Below, one piece after another: positions 32,420 through 41,286 of a stretch of DNA of 64,000 nt. Source of the stretch: Sphingobium cyanobacteriorum (GTDB lineage Bacteria; Pseudomonadota; Alphaproteobacteria; Sphingomonadales; Sphingomonadaceae); contig NZ_JAUQOM010000002.1 in the NCBI RefSeq assembly GCF_030580935.1, positions 558,001 to 622,000 of the forward strand. The letters run 5' to 3'. The notes beneath the pieces are model-generated. The model made no database searches and was not told the origin of the DNA. It saw only the letters and a list, made by a program, of their open reading frames with translations. The position numbers were made by a program, and so were the translations under genes. How positions within the stretch are numbered: position 1 is the stretch's first letter; each line of letters starts with the position of its first letter.

Positions 32420-34126
32420 ATGGAGAGCATAGAAAAAATCCTGACGGAACGCTATCGTCACCCCACAAAATGGGACCAGAGCTTCCCCCCGCTGTCGATG
32501 GGCCAGATGGTCGCGGACAGTGCCACCGCCCATCCCGATGCCCATATGATCGACTTCATGGGGCGCAAATTCAGCTATGGCGAGATGTTCGACCAGATCC
32601 GCCGGATCGCCTGCGGGTTGCAGGCGATGGGCGTGAAGAAGGGCGACCGGGTCGGCCTCTATCTGCCCAACACCCCCCATTATGTCGCGGCCTATTATGG
32701 CGCGCTGACCGCCGGCGCGATCGTCGTCAACTTCTCCCCCCTCTATACCGCCGCCGAACTGGAGCATCAGGTCGAGGATAGCGGGACCAGGATACTCTTC
32801 ACCCTGTCGGCCAAGGCGCTGCTGCCGACCGCGCTGGAGGTGCTGGACCATAGTTCGCTCGAAACGCTGATCGTGGGATCGGTCGCCGAAGTGCTGTCCC
32901 CGGTCAAGTCGCTGCTGTTCCGCTGGTTCAAGGCGAGCGAATGCACGGCTCTGCCCGACGACCCGCGCGTCATTCGCTATGATCGCTTCCTGGCGAACCG
33001 GGGCGATTGCGCGGTGGCGGAGGTCGATCCGGTCAACGACGTGGCTCTGCTGCAATATACCGGCGGCACCACCGGCACGCCCAAGGGCGCGATGCTGACC
33101 CACCAGAATCTGACCGCCAATGCGCGGCAGGCGCAGGCGATCGACCCGCACCAGCATGAAGCCGACCGGATCATCGCGGTGCTGCCCTTCTTTCATGTGT
33201 TCGCCAATACCTGCACGCTCAACCGCACGGTGGTGAATGGTGGCGAGATGGTGATGCTGCCGCGCTTCGACGCGGCGCAGGTGCTGGCGGCGGTGCAGCG
33301 GGTCAAGGCGACATCGCTGCCGGGCGTGCCGACCATGTTCCAGGCGCTGCTCGATCATCCGGCGATCCGCAATATCGATTTTTCTTCGCTGCGCGCCTGC
33401 ATTTCGGGGGGCGCGCCGCTGCCGCTGGAGGTGAAGCAGAAGTTCGAGGCGGCGACCGGCGCGAAGCTGATCGAGGGATATGGCCTGACCGAAACCAGCC
33501 CGATCGTGTGCACCAACCCCTATGAGGGGTTGAACAAGAGCGGCACGGTGGGCCAGCCGGTGCCGGGCACGCGGGTCAGGCTGGTCGATCGCGAAGACCC
33601 GACGCGGCCGCCGCCAGAGGGCGAGCCGGGCGAATTGCTGTTCGCCGGGCCGCAGATCATGAAGGGCTACTGGAACCGGCCGGATGCCGATGCGCAGGTG
33701 TTCGTCGGCGACTATATCCGCACCGGCGATGTCGGCATCATCGACGAGGACGGTTATGTGAAGATCGTCGATCGGTTGAAGGACATGATCGCGGTCGGCG
33801 GGTTCAAGGTGTTTCCCAGCCAGGTCGAAGCCATCCTCTACCATCATCCCGCGGTCAAGGAAGCGCTGGTGATCGGCATACCCGATCGCTATCGCGGCGA
33901 GCAGCCCAAGGCGTTCGTGACGCTGAACGAGGGGTTCGACGTGGACGGCGCGACGCTCAAGGACTGGCTCAACCCGCAACTGGGCAAGCATGAGCGGGTG
34001 TGCGAGGTGGAAGTGCGGCTGAACCTGCCCAAGACGCTGGTGGGCAAGCTGTCGCGCAAGGAACTGGTCGCCGAGGAGCGGGCCAGGGCCGAAGCGACGG
34101 CACGGGAGACTGGAACCGCCGCCTGA
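32420..34126 (+). CDS. long-chain fatty-acid--CoA ligase (AMP-binding)
   Basis: A 568-residue acyl-CoA synthetase that activates fatty acids with ATP and CoA. The P-loop is [16 protein letters not shown]. The adenylation motifs [12 protein letters not shown] and [16 protein letters not shown] and the C-terminal hinge/lysine region [17 protein letters not shown] and [14 protein letters not shown] are all present, so the enzyme looks complete. The ATG at 32420 is the natural start. It feeds beta-oxidation, for which a FadB-type protein and a thiolase are encoded at 57.5-61 kb. Confidence 0.92.
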   Translation: MESIEKILTERYRHPTKWDQSFPPLSMGQMVADSATAHPDAHMIDFMGRKFSYGEMFDQIRRIACGLQAMGVKKGDRVGLYLPNTPHYVAAYYGALTAGAIVVNFSPLYTAAELEHQVEDSGTRILFTLSAKALLPTALEVLDHSSLETLIVGSVAEVLSPVKSLLFRWFKASECTALPDDPRVIRYDRFLANRGDCAVAEVDPVNDVALLQYTGGTTGTPKGAMLTHQNLTANARQAQAIDPHQHEADRIIAVLPFFHVFANTCTLNRTVVNGGEMVMLPRFDAAQVLAAVQRVKATSLPGVPTMFQALLDHPAIRNIDFSSLRACISGGAPLPLEVKQKFEAATGAKLIEGYGLTETSPIVCTNPYEGLNKSGTVGQPVPGTRVRLVDREDPTRPPPEGEPGELLFAGPQIMKGYWNRPDADAQVFVGDYIRTGDVGIIDEDGYVKIVDRLKDMIAVGGFKVFPSQVEAILYHHPAVKEALVIGIPDRYRGEQPKAFVTLNEGFDVDGATLKDWLNPQLGKHERVCEVEVRLNLPKTLVGKLSRKELVAEERARAEATARETGTAA

Positions 34127-34167
34127 TCCTTCCTATCTGTGCGGTCAACACGGACAAGGAATACAGG

Positions 34168-34701
34168 ATGGCGCAGGAAATCGCGACGCTGGCCGGTGGC
34201 TGCTTCTGGTGCACCGAGGCGGTGTACCAGAATCTCAAGGGCGTCGAGGGCGTGGAGAGCGGCTATATCGGCGGCAAGGTGGCCGATCCGACCTATGAAC
34301 AGGTCTGTTCGGGGACGACCGGCCATGCCGAGGCGATCCGCATCACCTATGACCCGGCGGTGATCGCCTATGCCGACCTGCTCGACATTTTCTTTGCGAC
34401 GCATAATCCCACGACGCTCAATCGGCAGGGCAATGATGTCGGCACCCAGTATCGGTCCGCCATCTTCCCCCATTCGGCGGAGCAGGAAGCGCAGGCACGC
34501 GCCGGGATCGCACGGGCGCAGGCGGACCAGAGCGATCCGATCGTGACCACGATCGAACCGGACGCGCCCTGGTATCCGGCCGAGGATTATCACCAGAAAT
34601 ATTGGGACCGGGTCGGCGACCGGAACCCTTATTGCATGGCCGTGATCCCGCCCAAGCTGGCCAAGCTGCGCAAGGGCTTTGCCGAGCGGATCGCGGGCTG
34701 A
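34168..34701 (+). CDS. msrA: peptide-methionine (S)-S-oxide reductase MsrA
   Basis: A 177-residue repair enzyme for oxidised methionine. The catalytic GCFWC motif gives Cys12, and the family blocks [31 protein letters not shown] and [20 protein letters not shown] follow. A resolving Cys is at [16 protein letters not shown] site precedes the ATG at 34168. It lies 41 nt after the acyl-CoA ligase and may be co-transcribed with it. Confidence 0.96.
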   Translation: MAQEIATLAGGCFWCTEAVYQNLKGVEGVESGYIGGKVADPTYEQVCSGTTGHAEAIRITYDPAVIAYADLLDIFFATHNPTTLNRQGNDVGTQYRSAIFPHSAEQEAQARAGIARAQADQSDPIVTTIEPDAPWYPAEDYHQKYWDRVGDRNPYCMAVIPPKLAKLRKGFAERIAG

Positions 34702-34801
34702 AGTCCTGTCAACGGTCCGTCGCGTTTCGTGGCGTCCTTAGTCGGCGGTTCATACAGACTATGCTAGGGACGCGGCGGACAATCTGGTCGGGGGACTGAA
34801 C

Positions 34802-35065
34802 ATGAGGACAAAGATGCTGATCGCCGCGCCGCTGATGCTGCTGGCGCTGCCCGGTTGCGTGCGGACGGTGGCGAGCGTCGTGACGGCGCCGGTGCGCGCG
34901 GGCGCGCAGGTGGTCGACTGGAGCACGACCAGCCAGGACGAGGCGGACCGCAATTACGGTCGCAAGATGCGCAAGCAGGAAGCGCGCGAGGGCAAGGAAC
35001 GGAAAAAGGCGGACAAGGCGCGCCGCGAACAGTGCCGCGAGGCAGGTTACGACAATTGCGGGTAG
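34802..35065 (+). CDS. small lipoprotein with charged tail
   Basis: An 87-residue protein with a clear lipobox (LLALPGC, Cys19), a short TVASVVTAPVRAGAQVVDWS segment and a highly charged Lys/Glu/Arg-rich helical end (KMRKQEAREGKERKKADK) with two Cys at the C-terminus. The layout is like other sphingomonad envelope lipoproteins of unknown function. It is not part of an obvious operon. Confidence 0.75.
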   Translation: MRTKMLIAAPLMLLALPGCVRTVASVVTAPVRAGAQVVDWSTTSQDEADRNYGRKMRKQEAREGKERKKADKARREQCREAGYDNCG

Positions 35066-35117
35066 GCCGGTAGATCAGGGCGAGGTGTGGCGGATCGACA
35101 CAGCCGCCGCTTGTGTT

Positions 35118-36071
35118 TCAGGCCGCCGCGCGGCGCAGCCGGTCGTTGATCGCGGCGCCGATGCCTTCCATCGGGATCGGCGCGACGGCGATGCGGGGCG
35201 TGGCGCTGGCGTCGGCGATGTGGAGCGCGGCGAACAGGTGCGCCGCCGCTTCGCGCAGGTCGGCCTCCGGGCTGAGATTGATGTGGCAGGGCATCAGGCC
35301 GAAGCCGATCAGATATTCGTCCTTTTCGGCGCGCAGGGCATTGAGCCGTACCGTCTTTGACGGCGCATAGTGGCTTTCGAGCTGGCCGGGGGCCTCGATC
35401 TTCCCGTCGCTGCCGCTGACGACCGGCAGGCCGGTCGCGTCCTCCAGCATCGCCGCCGTCACCGGGCCGGGGCGCAGCAGGCGGATATGGTCGCCCTCCG
35501 GCGCGGCGATGGTGGATTCCAGCCCCTCGCTGGTCGGGCCTTCGTCCAGGATCAGGCGCACCTTGCCATTCAGGCTGGCGAGCACATGTTCGGCGCGGGT
35601 CGGGCTGATCGATCCGCTGCGGTTGGCGGACGGGGCGGCAAGGGGGCAGCCGCTTTCGCGGATCAGCGCGCGCATCGCGGGATGCGCGGGCAGGCGCAGG
35701 GCCACGGTCGGCAGCCCGGCCGTCACCAGCGGCGACAGGCCGCTGTCGGCGCGCACCGGCAGCACCAGCGTCAACGGGCCGGGCCAGAAGCGATCGGCCA
35801 GCCTGTCGGCAATGGGCGAGAAGTCGGCGAGCCGCCGCGCCATGTCCAGGTCGGCGACATGGACGATCAGCGGGTTGAAGCTGGGCCGCCCCTTGGCGCT
35901 GTAGATCGCCGCGACGGCGCTGTTGTCGGTGGCGTCGGCAGCCAGGCCATAGACGGTTTCGGTGGGAACGGCGACGGGTTCTCCGGCGCGGATCAGCAGC
36001 GCCGCTTCACGCAGCGCCTCTGCGCCATAGCGGCAGGATCGAGTGGAAAAGGCTGATTGTGCGATAGTCAC
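35118..36071 (-). CDS. sua5: L-threonylcarbamoyladenylate synthase (Sua5/TsaC)
   Basis: A 317-residue enzyme that makes threonylcarbamoyl-AMP for the t6A37 modification of ANN-decoding tRNAs. The YrdC domain (about 18-205) has the KRxN-type pocket in VAVPTETVYGLAADATD, SAKGRPSFNPLIVHV and CPLAAPSANRSGSISPT. The C-terminal Sua5 domain follows (LESHYAPSKTVRLNAL). The only suitable start is a GTG at 36071; an ATG would be too far inside. It is divergent from the DUF815 gene. Confidence 0.92.
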   Translation of the reverse strand: MTIAQSAFSTRSCRYGAEALREAALLIRAGEPVAVPTETVYGLAADATDNSAVAAIYSAKGRPSFNPLIVHVADLDMARRLADFSPIADRLADRFWPGPLTLVLPVRADSGLSPLVTAGLPTVALRLPAHPAMRALIRESGCPLAAPSANRSGSISPTRAEHVLASLNGKVRLILDEGPTSEGLESTIAAPEGDHIRLLRPGPVTAAMLEDATGLPVVSGSDGKIEAPGQLESHYAPSKTVRLNALRAEKDEYLIGFGLMPCHINLSPEADLREAAAHLFAALHIADASATPRIAVAPIPMEGIGAAINDRLRRAAA

Positions 36072-36179
36072 GGCCCCCGCGCTATAGTCCCCGGTTCCGG
36101 CGAGTAAAAGGCCAATGCGTAAGGACGATGACAGCAAGCCAACTTGTCGGACGCCGGTTCGGCGATTAAGCCGCGCAGC

Positions 36180-36998
36180 ATGACCGACGCCCTTCTTGTC
36201 CGCATCGCCGAGGCGCTGGAGCGTCTGGCCCCGCCGCCGCCCGTTTCCGCCGATCTGGGCGCTGCGCCCGCCTATATCTGGGACGGCCATGCGATCCATG
36301 CGGTAGAGGCGTTCGCGCCGGTCGATTATGCGCTGTTGAGCGGGATCGATGCGCAGAAGGGCGCATTGCTGGACAATAGCCGCCGCCATGCCGCCGGCCA
36401 TGCAGCCCATGACGTGCTGCTATGGGGTGCGCGCGGCACCGGCAAGTCGGCGGTGGTCGCGAGCGTGGTCGGCAAATTGCAGGCGGAGGGGCAGGACATC
36501 GCCCTGCTGCAATGCGCGATCGACGAACTGGCCAGCCTGCCCAGGCTGTTTTCGCTGCTGCGCGGGACCAGCCGCCCCTTCATCCTGTTCCTCGACGATC
36601 TGGGGTTCGACGACAATGGCGTGGGCGACGCGCGCGCGCTGCGCTCGCTGCTGCAGGGCGGGACGGCGGCGCGGCCGGCCAATGTCCGCCTCTATGTCAC
36701 CTCCAACCGCCGCCATATCGTGCCGCGCCACCTGACCGAACAGGATGACCCGATCAATCCGCGCGACGTGATCGACGACAAGATGGCGCTGTCCGACCGT
36801 TTCGGATTGAGCCTGGGCTTTCATGCGATCGACCAGGACGCCTATGTCGCGATCGTGCGCGGCTATGCGGCGCAACTGGGCCTGCGCTTCGATCCGCTGG
36901 AAGCGATCCAGTGGGCGACCCAGCGCGGCAGCCGGTCGGGCCGGGTCGCCTGGCAATATGTGGTGGAACTGGCCGGGCGGAACGGCCTGCGGATTTGA
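36180..36998 (+). CDS. DUF815 AAA-like ATPase
   Basis: A 272-residue ATPase of the DUF815 family. Walker A is GARGTGKS (83-90), Walker B FILFLDDLG (134-142), and a VTSNRRHIVPRHLTE sensor-like segment follows. Function is unknown. A 22-codon frame (36115-36183) ends inside the start codon (ATGA overlap), so a translated leader peptide is possible, though such overlaps also arise by chance. Confidence 0.9.
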   Translation: MTDALLVRIAEALERLAPPPPVSADLGAAPAYIWDGHAIHAVEAFAPVDYALLSGIDAQKGALLDNSRRHAAGHAAHDVLLWGARGTGKSAVVASVVGKLQAEGQDIALLQCAIDELASLPRLFSLLRGTSRPFILFLDDLGFDDNGVGDARALRSLLQGGTAARPANVRLYVTSNRRHIVPRHLTEQDDPINPRDVIDDKMALSDRFGLSLGFHAIDQDAYVAIVRGYAAQLGLRFDPLEAIQWATQRGSRSGRVAWQYVVELAGRNGLRI

Positions 36999-37037
36999 AA
37001 CGTCGCGCGCCCGTCATGCAGGCGCACGACGCCTGGG

Positions 37038-38363
37038 TCATTTTGCCTTCGTCACGCGCCAGATCACGCCGCCTAAATCGTCGCTGACCAGCAAGGCCCC
37101 CTTGGCATCGGCGGTCACGTCGACCGGGCGGCCTTGTGCCGCGCCGTCCTTGTCGAGGAAGCCGGTCAGCACATCGACCGGCTTGGCTTTGCCCGCTTCG
37201 CCATCGGCAAAGCCGACATAGACGACTTTATATCCCGCCGCCGGCTTGCGGTTCCAACTGCCGTGCAGGCCGACGAAGGCGCCATCGGTATAGGGCGCGC
37301 CAAGCTGAACCTTGTCGGCGAAGGCGAGGCCCAGCGGCGCGACATGGTTGCCCAGCGCATAATCGGGCCGCTTGGTATATTCGCGGATTTCCGGGCGCTG
37401 CGGCTGGACCCGGCGATCTTCATAACCGCCCCAGTAATTCCACGGCCAGCCATAGAAGGCGCCGAATTCCACGCGGGTCAGATAATCGGGGACGAGATCG
37501 CTGCCCAGCATGTCGCGTTCATTGACAACGCCCCAGAGCGCGCCGCTTTTGGGTTCGAAGGCGAGGCCAACAGGATTGCGCAGGCCGGAGGCGAAGATGC
37601 GCCTGTAGCCGGTCCTTGGATTGACTTCCAGGATGAGGGCGCGGCCCTTGTCCATCTCCAGCCCGTTTTCGCCGATATTGCTGTTGGAACCGACGCCGAC
37701 ATAGAGCAGCCCTTCGGGGCTGGCGACCAGGCTCCTGGTCCAATGATAATTGGGCGCCTGGGCAGGGATGGCGATGATCCTGCGGCCCTTGGCGGTGATC
37801 CTGGTGTCGCCTTCCTTGTACGGAAAGGCCATCAGCGCGTCGGTGTTGGCGACATAGAGCGTGTCGCCGACCAGCGCCATGCCATAGGGGGAATGGAGGC
37901 CGGTCAGGAAGGTCGCTTTGGTTTCCGCCCGGCCGTCGCCATCGGCATCGCGCAGCAGGATGATGCGGTTGGGCGACGGAGCGCCGGCCCCCGCTTCGTT
38001 CATCAGATAGGCCATCACCCGGTTGACGATGCCATCCTTGGGCCGGGGCGGGCTGTTGGTTTCGGCCACCAGCACATCGCCATTGGGCAGGCGCAGCAGG
38101 GAACGGGGATGGGAGAGGCCATCGGCGAAGCGGGCGACGGCCAGCCCCCTGGCGGCGACCGGCTTGGCATTGGCGGCCCAGGGCTTCACCTTCGCGATGT
38201 TGATGGTGGGCAGCATCTCGCTGCGGGGGGCGGTGAAAACCGGCTCCCTGCCGGTGTCGGCGCCGGCGGGGAGGCGGGCGGTGTCGCCCTGCGCCAGATA
38301 GAGGAAAGCGCCGCCGGCCAGGGCCAGGGCGACGAGCGGCAGGACGATGACATGTTTGTTCAT
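37038..38363 (-). CDS. sorbosone/PQQ-type sugar dehydrogenase-like exported protein
   Basis: A 441-residue protein with an N-terminal hydrophobic anchor (VIVLPLVALALAGGAFLYLA) and a six-bladed beta-propeller of the sorbosone/glucose dehydrogenase family: FADGLSHPRSLLRLPNGDVL, LLRDADGDGRAETKATFL, HSPYGMALVGDTLYVANTD, RNPVGLAFEPKSG and HVAPLGLAF. It is a periplasmic oxidoreductase or a propeller of unknown substrate. The ATG at 38363 gives the normal signal anchor. Confidence 0.85.
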   Translation of the reverse strand: MNKHVIVLPLVALALAGGAFLYLAQGDTARLPAGADTGREPVFTAPRSEMLPTINIAKVKPWAANAKPVAARGLAVARFADGLSHPRSLLRLPNGDVLVAETNSPPRPKDGIVNRVMAYLMNEAGAGAPSPNRIILLRDADGDGRAETKATFLTGLHSPYGMALVGDTLYVANTDALMAFPYKEGDTRITAKGRRIIAIPAQAPNYHWTRSLVASPEGLLYVGVGSNSNIGENGLEMDKGRALILEVNPRTGYRRIFASGLRNPVGLAFEPKSGALWGVVNERDMLGSDLVPDYLTRVEFGAFYGWPWNYWGGYEDRRVQPQRPEIREYTKRPDYALGNHVAPLGLAFADKVQLGAPYTDGAFVGLHGSWNRKPAAGYKVVYVGFADGEAGKAKPVDVLTGFLDKDGAAQGRPVDVTADAKGALLVSDDLGGVIWRVTKAK

Positions 38364-38424
38364 GGCATCCCGTCTAAATCGCGGCGCAGCGACGGGCAAG
38401 GCGAATGGCGCGCCTGTCGCCTGC

Positions 38425-38598
38425 TTATTGACCGCGTTCGCGCAACCAGAGCAGTATCGCGATCAGGATGCCGAGGGCAGCCCCTGCGAGCAGGCCGATG
38501 CTGGGCTGGCCGAGCAGCCCGCCGCCGATGGTGCCGACCAGAATCAGCAGCGCGATGATGGCGCCGGCGCCGGTCGGATTTTTCTTGCCATTCGTCAT
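38425..38598 (-). CDS. small glycine-rich membrane protein
   Basis: A 57-residue protein: a short polar start (MTNGKKNPTGAG), two hydrophobic helices (IIALLILVGTIGGGLLG and IGLLAGAALGILIAILLWL) with Gly spacing, and a basic end (RERGQ). It lies 61 nt upstream of the dehydrogenase start, on the same strand. Family unknown. Confidence 0.6.
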   Translation of the reverse strand: MTNGKKNPTGAGAIIALLILVGTIGGGLLGQPSIGLLAGAALGILIAILLWLRERGQ

Positions 38599-38816
38599 GG
38601 ATCGCGCTTTGCCATGGTGCGGCGGCCAAGGCCAGAGGCTTTGGGACATGCGCCGTTTCGGGATCGGTCGTCCCGGTGAGGGACGATTGTTCCAGACCGG
38701 GACTTGCCTAACGGCCCGTTCACCCTTGCAGCCAGCCGTCAGGGCCAAAGCGTTGAAATGGCACGGACATTGAACCGCAGATCAGACCAGGACGCAAAAA
38801 TAAGCGGGGGGTTGCA

Positions 38817-39026
38817 ATGCAGGTGCCATATCTTTCCAACCGGAAAAGCTATGAGGATGCGGCTGAACTGATGGCGCTGTTCGGGCCGGACGCCGGCTAT
38901 GAAGCGGCGGCGCGGGCGGACCGCAGCCTGGACCAGGGCAATCATATCCATTTCTGCCACTGGCGGCAGATCGAACGGCTGATCGTCCTGCTGACCCATG
39001 ACCAGCCGCTGGGCACGATCCACTAG
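38817..39026 (+). CDS. small conserved hypothetical protein
   Basis: A 69-residue soluble protein (MQVPYLSNRKSYEDAAELMA onward, ending HWRQIERLIVLLTHDQ). It has a good GGGGGG site and normal codon use. It is single, convergent with argC. I recognise no function; I believe similar proteins occur in sphingomonads. Confidence 0.65.
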   Translation: MQVPYLSNRKSYEDAAELMALFGPDAGYEAAARADRSLDQGNHIHFCHWRQIERLIVLLTHDQPLGTIH

Positions 39027-39035
39027 AAACGTCGT

Positions 39036-39980
39036 TTACAGGCGCAGGCCCGCCGTTTCCGGGAGGCCGGCGAGGATGTTGAGATTTTGCACCGCCGCGC
39101 CCGCCGCGCCCTTGCCCAGATTGTCGAGCGCCGCCACCAGCCGCGCCTGGCCGCGCTCTTCATTGCCAAAGACGAACAGCGCCAGCCGGTCGGTCGCGCC
39201 GACATGCTCCAGCGGGACATTGCCCATCGCCGCGCTGTCGTCGAGCGACGCGACGCTGACGATCGGCGCGCCTGCATAGGCGGCGGCCAGCGCATCATGG
39301 ATCGCGGCGACAGACGGCGCGCCCGGCATGGCGCGCAGTTGCAGCGGCACTTCCACGATCATGCCGCGATAGGCGTTGGCCACGGCCGGCGCGAACAGCG
39401 GCGGGTGGGCAAGGCCCGCATAGCGGGTCATTTCCGGCACATGCTTGTGGCCAAGGGTCAGGCCATAGGGCAGGAAGGCGCTGGGCGCGCCGCTTGCCCC
39501 CTCATAATCGGCGATCATCGCCTTGCCGCCGCCCGAATAGCCTGAGGCGCCCGATACCGTCACCGGCCAGTCGGCGGGCAGCAGCCCGGCCAGCACCAGC
39601 GGACGGACGAGGGCGAGGAAGCCGGTCGGCCAGCAGCCGGGATTGGCAACGAAACGGCTGTTCGCCAGCCGCTCCCGATGGCCCGGCTCCAGTTCGGGGA
39701 AGCCATAGGTCCAGCCATCCGCCACCCGATGCGCGGTCGATGCGTCGATCACGCGGGTATGGTCATTGTCGATCAGCGCCACCGCTTCGCGCGCGGCGTC
39801 GTCGGGCAGGCAGAGGATGACGATATCGGCGGCGTTGAGCGCATCGCGGCGCGCGCCGGCGTCCCGCCGCTGGGCTTCCGGCACGGTGATGAGCGACAGT
39901 TCGGGTCGTCCCGCCAGCCGGTCGCCAATTTCGATGCCGGTGGTGCCATGGCCGCCGTCGATGAAGATGTTTATTGTCAT
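39036..39980 (-). CDS. argC: N-acetyl-gamma-glutamyl-phosphate reductase (type 2)
   Basis: A 314-residue NADPH-dependent reductase of arginine synthesis. It has FIDGGHGTTGIEI (nucleotide binding), the nucleophile Cys116 in NPGCWPTG, SGASGYSGGGKAMI and HKHVPEMTRYAGL. The shorter type-2 form is common in Alphaproteobacteria. Its ATG at 39980 overlaps the stop of the upstream NlpC/P60 gene by 4 nt, so the two are translationally coupled, although their functions differ. Confidence 0.93.
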   Translation of the reverse strand: MTINIFIDGGHGTTGIEIGDRLAGRPELSLITVPEAQRRDAGARRDALNAADIVILCLPDDAAREAVALIDNDHTRVIDASTAHRVADGWTYGFPELEPGHRERLANSRFVANPGCWPTGFLALVRPLVLAGLLPADWPVTVSGASGYSGGGKAMIADYEGASGAPSAFLPYGLTLGHKHVPEMTRYAGLAHPPLFAPAVANAYRGMIVEVPLQLRAMPGAPSVAAIHDALAAAYAGAPIVSVASLDDSAAMGNVPLEHVGATDRLALFVFGNEERGQARLVAALDNLGKGAAGAAVQNLNILAGLPETAGLRL

Positions 39981-40885
39981 GCGCCGATCCTCCGCCGTGC
40001 GATGATGGGCTGGACATGGGCGTCGGCCAGGCGCGCGACGATATCGGCCAGCGGCTCTTCGACCACCGCCATCCAGTGGGCATTGGCGTGCAGCAGCGTC
40101 CTGGCGTCGGTCATGATGCCGACATGGCCGGGGAAGAAGATGATGTCGCCGCGCCGCAGCGATGCGTCGCTGTCGATCGGCGCGCCGATGCCTTCGCATT
40201 GCAGGTCGGTGTCGCGCGGGGCGGCGATGCCCGCCTGGCCGAGCGCGACCTGGACGAGGCCCGAACAGTCGATGCCGCGATGGCCGCGCCCGCCCCAGAC
40301 ATAGGGCTGGCCGACATAGCGCTGCGCGACCGCAACCCAGTCGGCGGGCGTCGCGTCGACCGGCTCGACATGGCGGACATGGACATAGCCTTCCGCGCAG
40401 GCGATGAAATCGCCCTGTGCCTGTCCGGCAAAGGTCGCGCCGGTCGGCCAGTAATCGGCGATCGGCGATTTGATGTCGGCCGCGCTGAACAGGGGCGCGG
40501 TCCTGGCGACGATCCGGTGGGTCGGGTTTTCCGGCAGGTCGAGCGCATCGCGGCGGATATAGCCGACATAGCCGTCATGGCCGCAAAAGCCCCATGCCCA
40601 GTCGGTCGTCACGTCAAGCGCGTGGAAGGTTTCGCCGCGCAGCAATTCGCTCACCGCTTCGGCCGTGGGCGATGTGCTGGCCAGGATCGGTGCGCCCGGC
40701 GCTACGCAGGTGAAGGGGACCGCGCGGGCATAATGGGCGGAAAAAAGAATCCCGGCCAGCGCCAGATCGGCCAGATCGCCACGCGCCGCATGGATACGGC
40801 GATCCAGGGCGACCGAGCGGCCGTCCAGCTTGAACCGGGTTCTTTCAGGCGGACCGTTCCGCGTTGGGGTGTTGATGGCGTTCAT
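39977..40885 (-). CDS. NlpC/P60 peptidase with SH3-like domains
   Basis: A 302-residue cell-wall peptidase without a signal peptide, of the YkfC type acting on recycled peptides or exported by another route. The N-terminal half has SH3-like segments; the catalytic domain starts at about 180 with WVAVAQRYVGQPYVWGGRG. Catalytic Cys207 is in IDCSGLV, His254 in GHVGIM and His266 in LLHANAH. It starts 41 nt inside the MarR gene and overlaps argC at its end, giving a compact marR-nlpC-argC unit. Confidence 0.9.
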   Translation of the reverse strand: MNAINTPTRNGPPERTRFKLDGRSVALDRRIHAARGDLADLALAGILFSAHYARAVPFTCVAPGAPILASTSPTAEAVSELLRGETFHALDVTTDWAWGFCGHDGYVGYIRRDALDLPENPTHRIVARTAPLFSAADIKSPIADYWPTGATFAGQAQGDFIACAEGYVHVRHVEPVDATPADWVAVAQRYVGQPYVWGGRGHRGIDCSGLVQVALGQAGIAAPRDTDLQCEGIGAPIDSDASLRRGDIIFFPGHVGIMTDARTLLHANAHWMAVVEEPLADIVARLADAHVQPIIARRRIGA

Positions 40886-41240
40886 CGCGCGCGGTTCCTG
40901 CGATGAAATGGTGAAAGGCGTCAAGGAATTCCGCGCCTTTGGGGGTCCGGGTGATGAAAATATTACGGCGATCGGCCGCATCGCGCTCACGGCGAAGGTA
41001 ACCGAGCGCCGAAAGTTTGTTGAGCGCGCGGGTGATGACCGGCTTGGATACATGCAACGCTTCGGCCAGGCCGCGCACCGTATGCGGGCCGGACCCGATA
41101 TAGACGGTCATCATCAACGCCATCTGCCGATTGGTCAGATCCGGTTTGCCCGATCGGACATAATCGACCAGGGTTCGCATCCATTGACCAAGGGGATGGG
41201 TGCCGGGACGCTCGATTTCGGTGGCTGCATGGGCGTTCAT
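40845..41240 (-). CDS. MarR family transcriptional regulator
   Basis: A 131-residue winged-helix repressor-type protein: NRQMALMMTVYIGSGPHTVR, the recognition region LAEALHVSKPVITRALNKLS, and the wing ALGYLRRERDAADRRNIFIT. Ligand unknown. It overlaps the downstream NlpC/P60 gene, so it may control that operon and itself. Confidence 0.92.
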   Translation of the reverse strand: MNAHAATEIERPGTHPLGQWMRTLVDYVRSGKPDLTNRQMALMMTVYIGSGPHTVRGLAEALHVSKPVITRALNKLSALGYLRRERDAADRRNIFITRTPKGAEFLDAFHHFIAGTARDERHQHPNAERSA

Positions 41241-41286
41241 GTGGGCTTAACGCATGATTCCCAATCCGGTTGCGTAACGGATGCTT

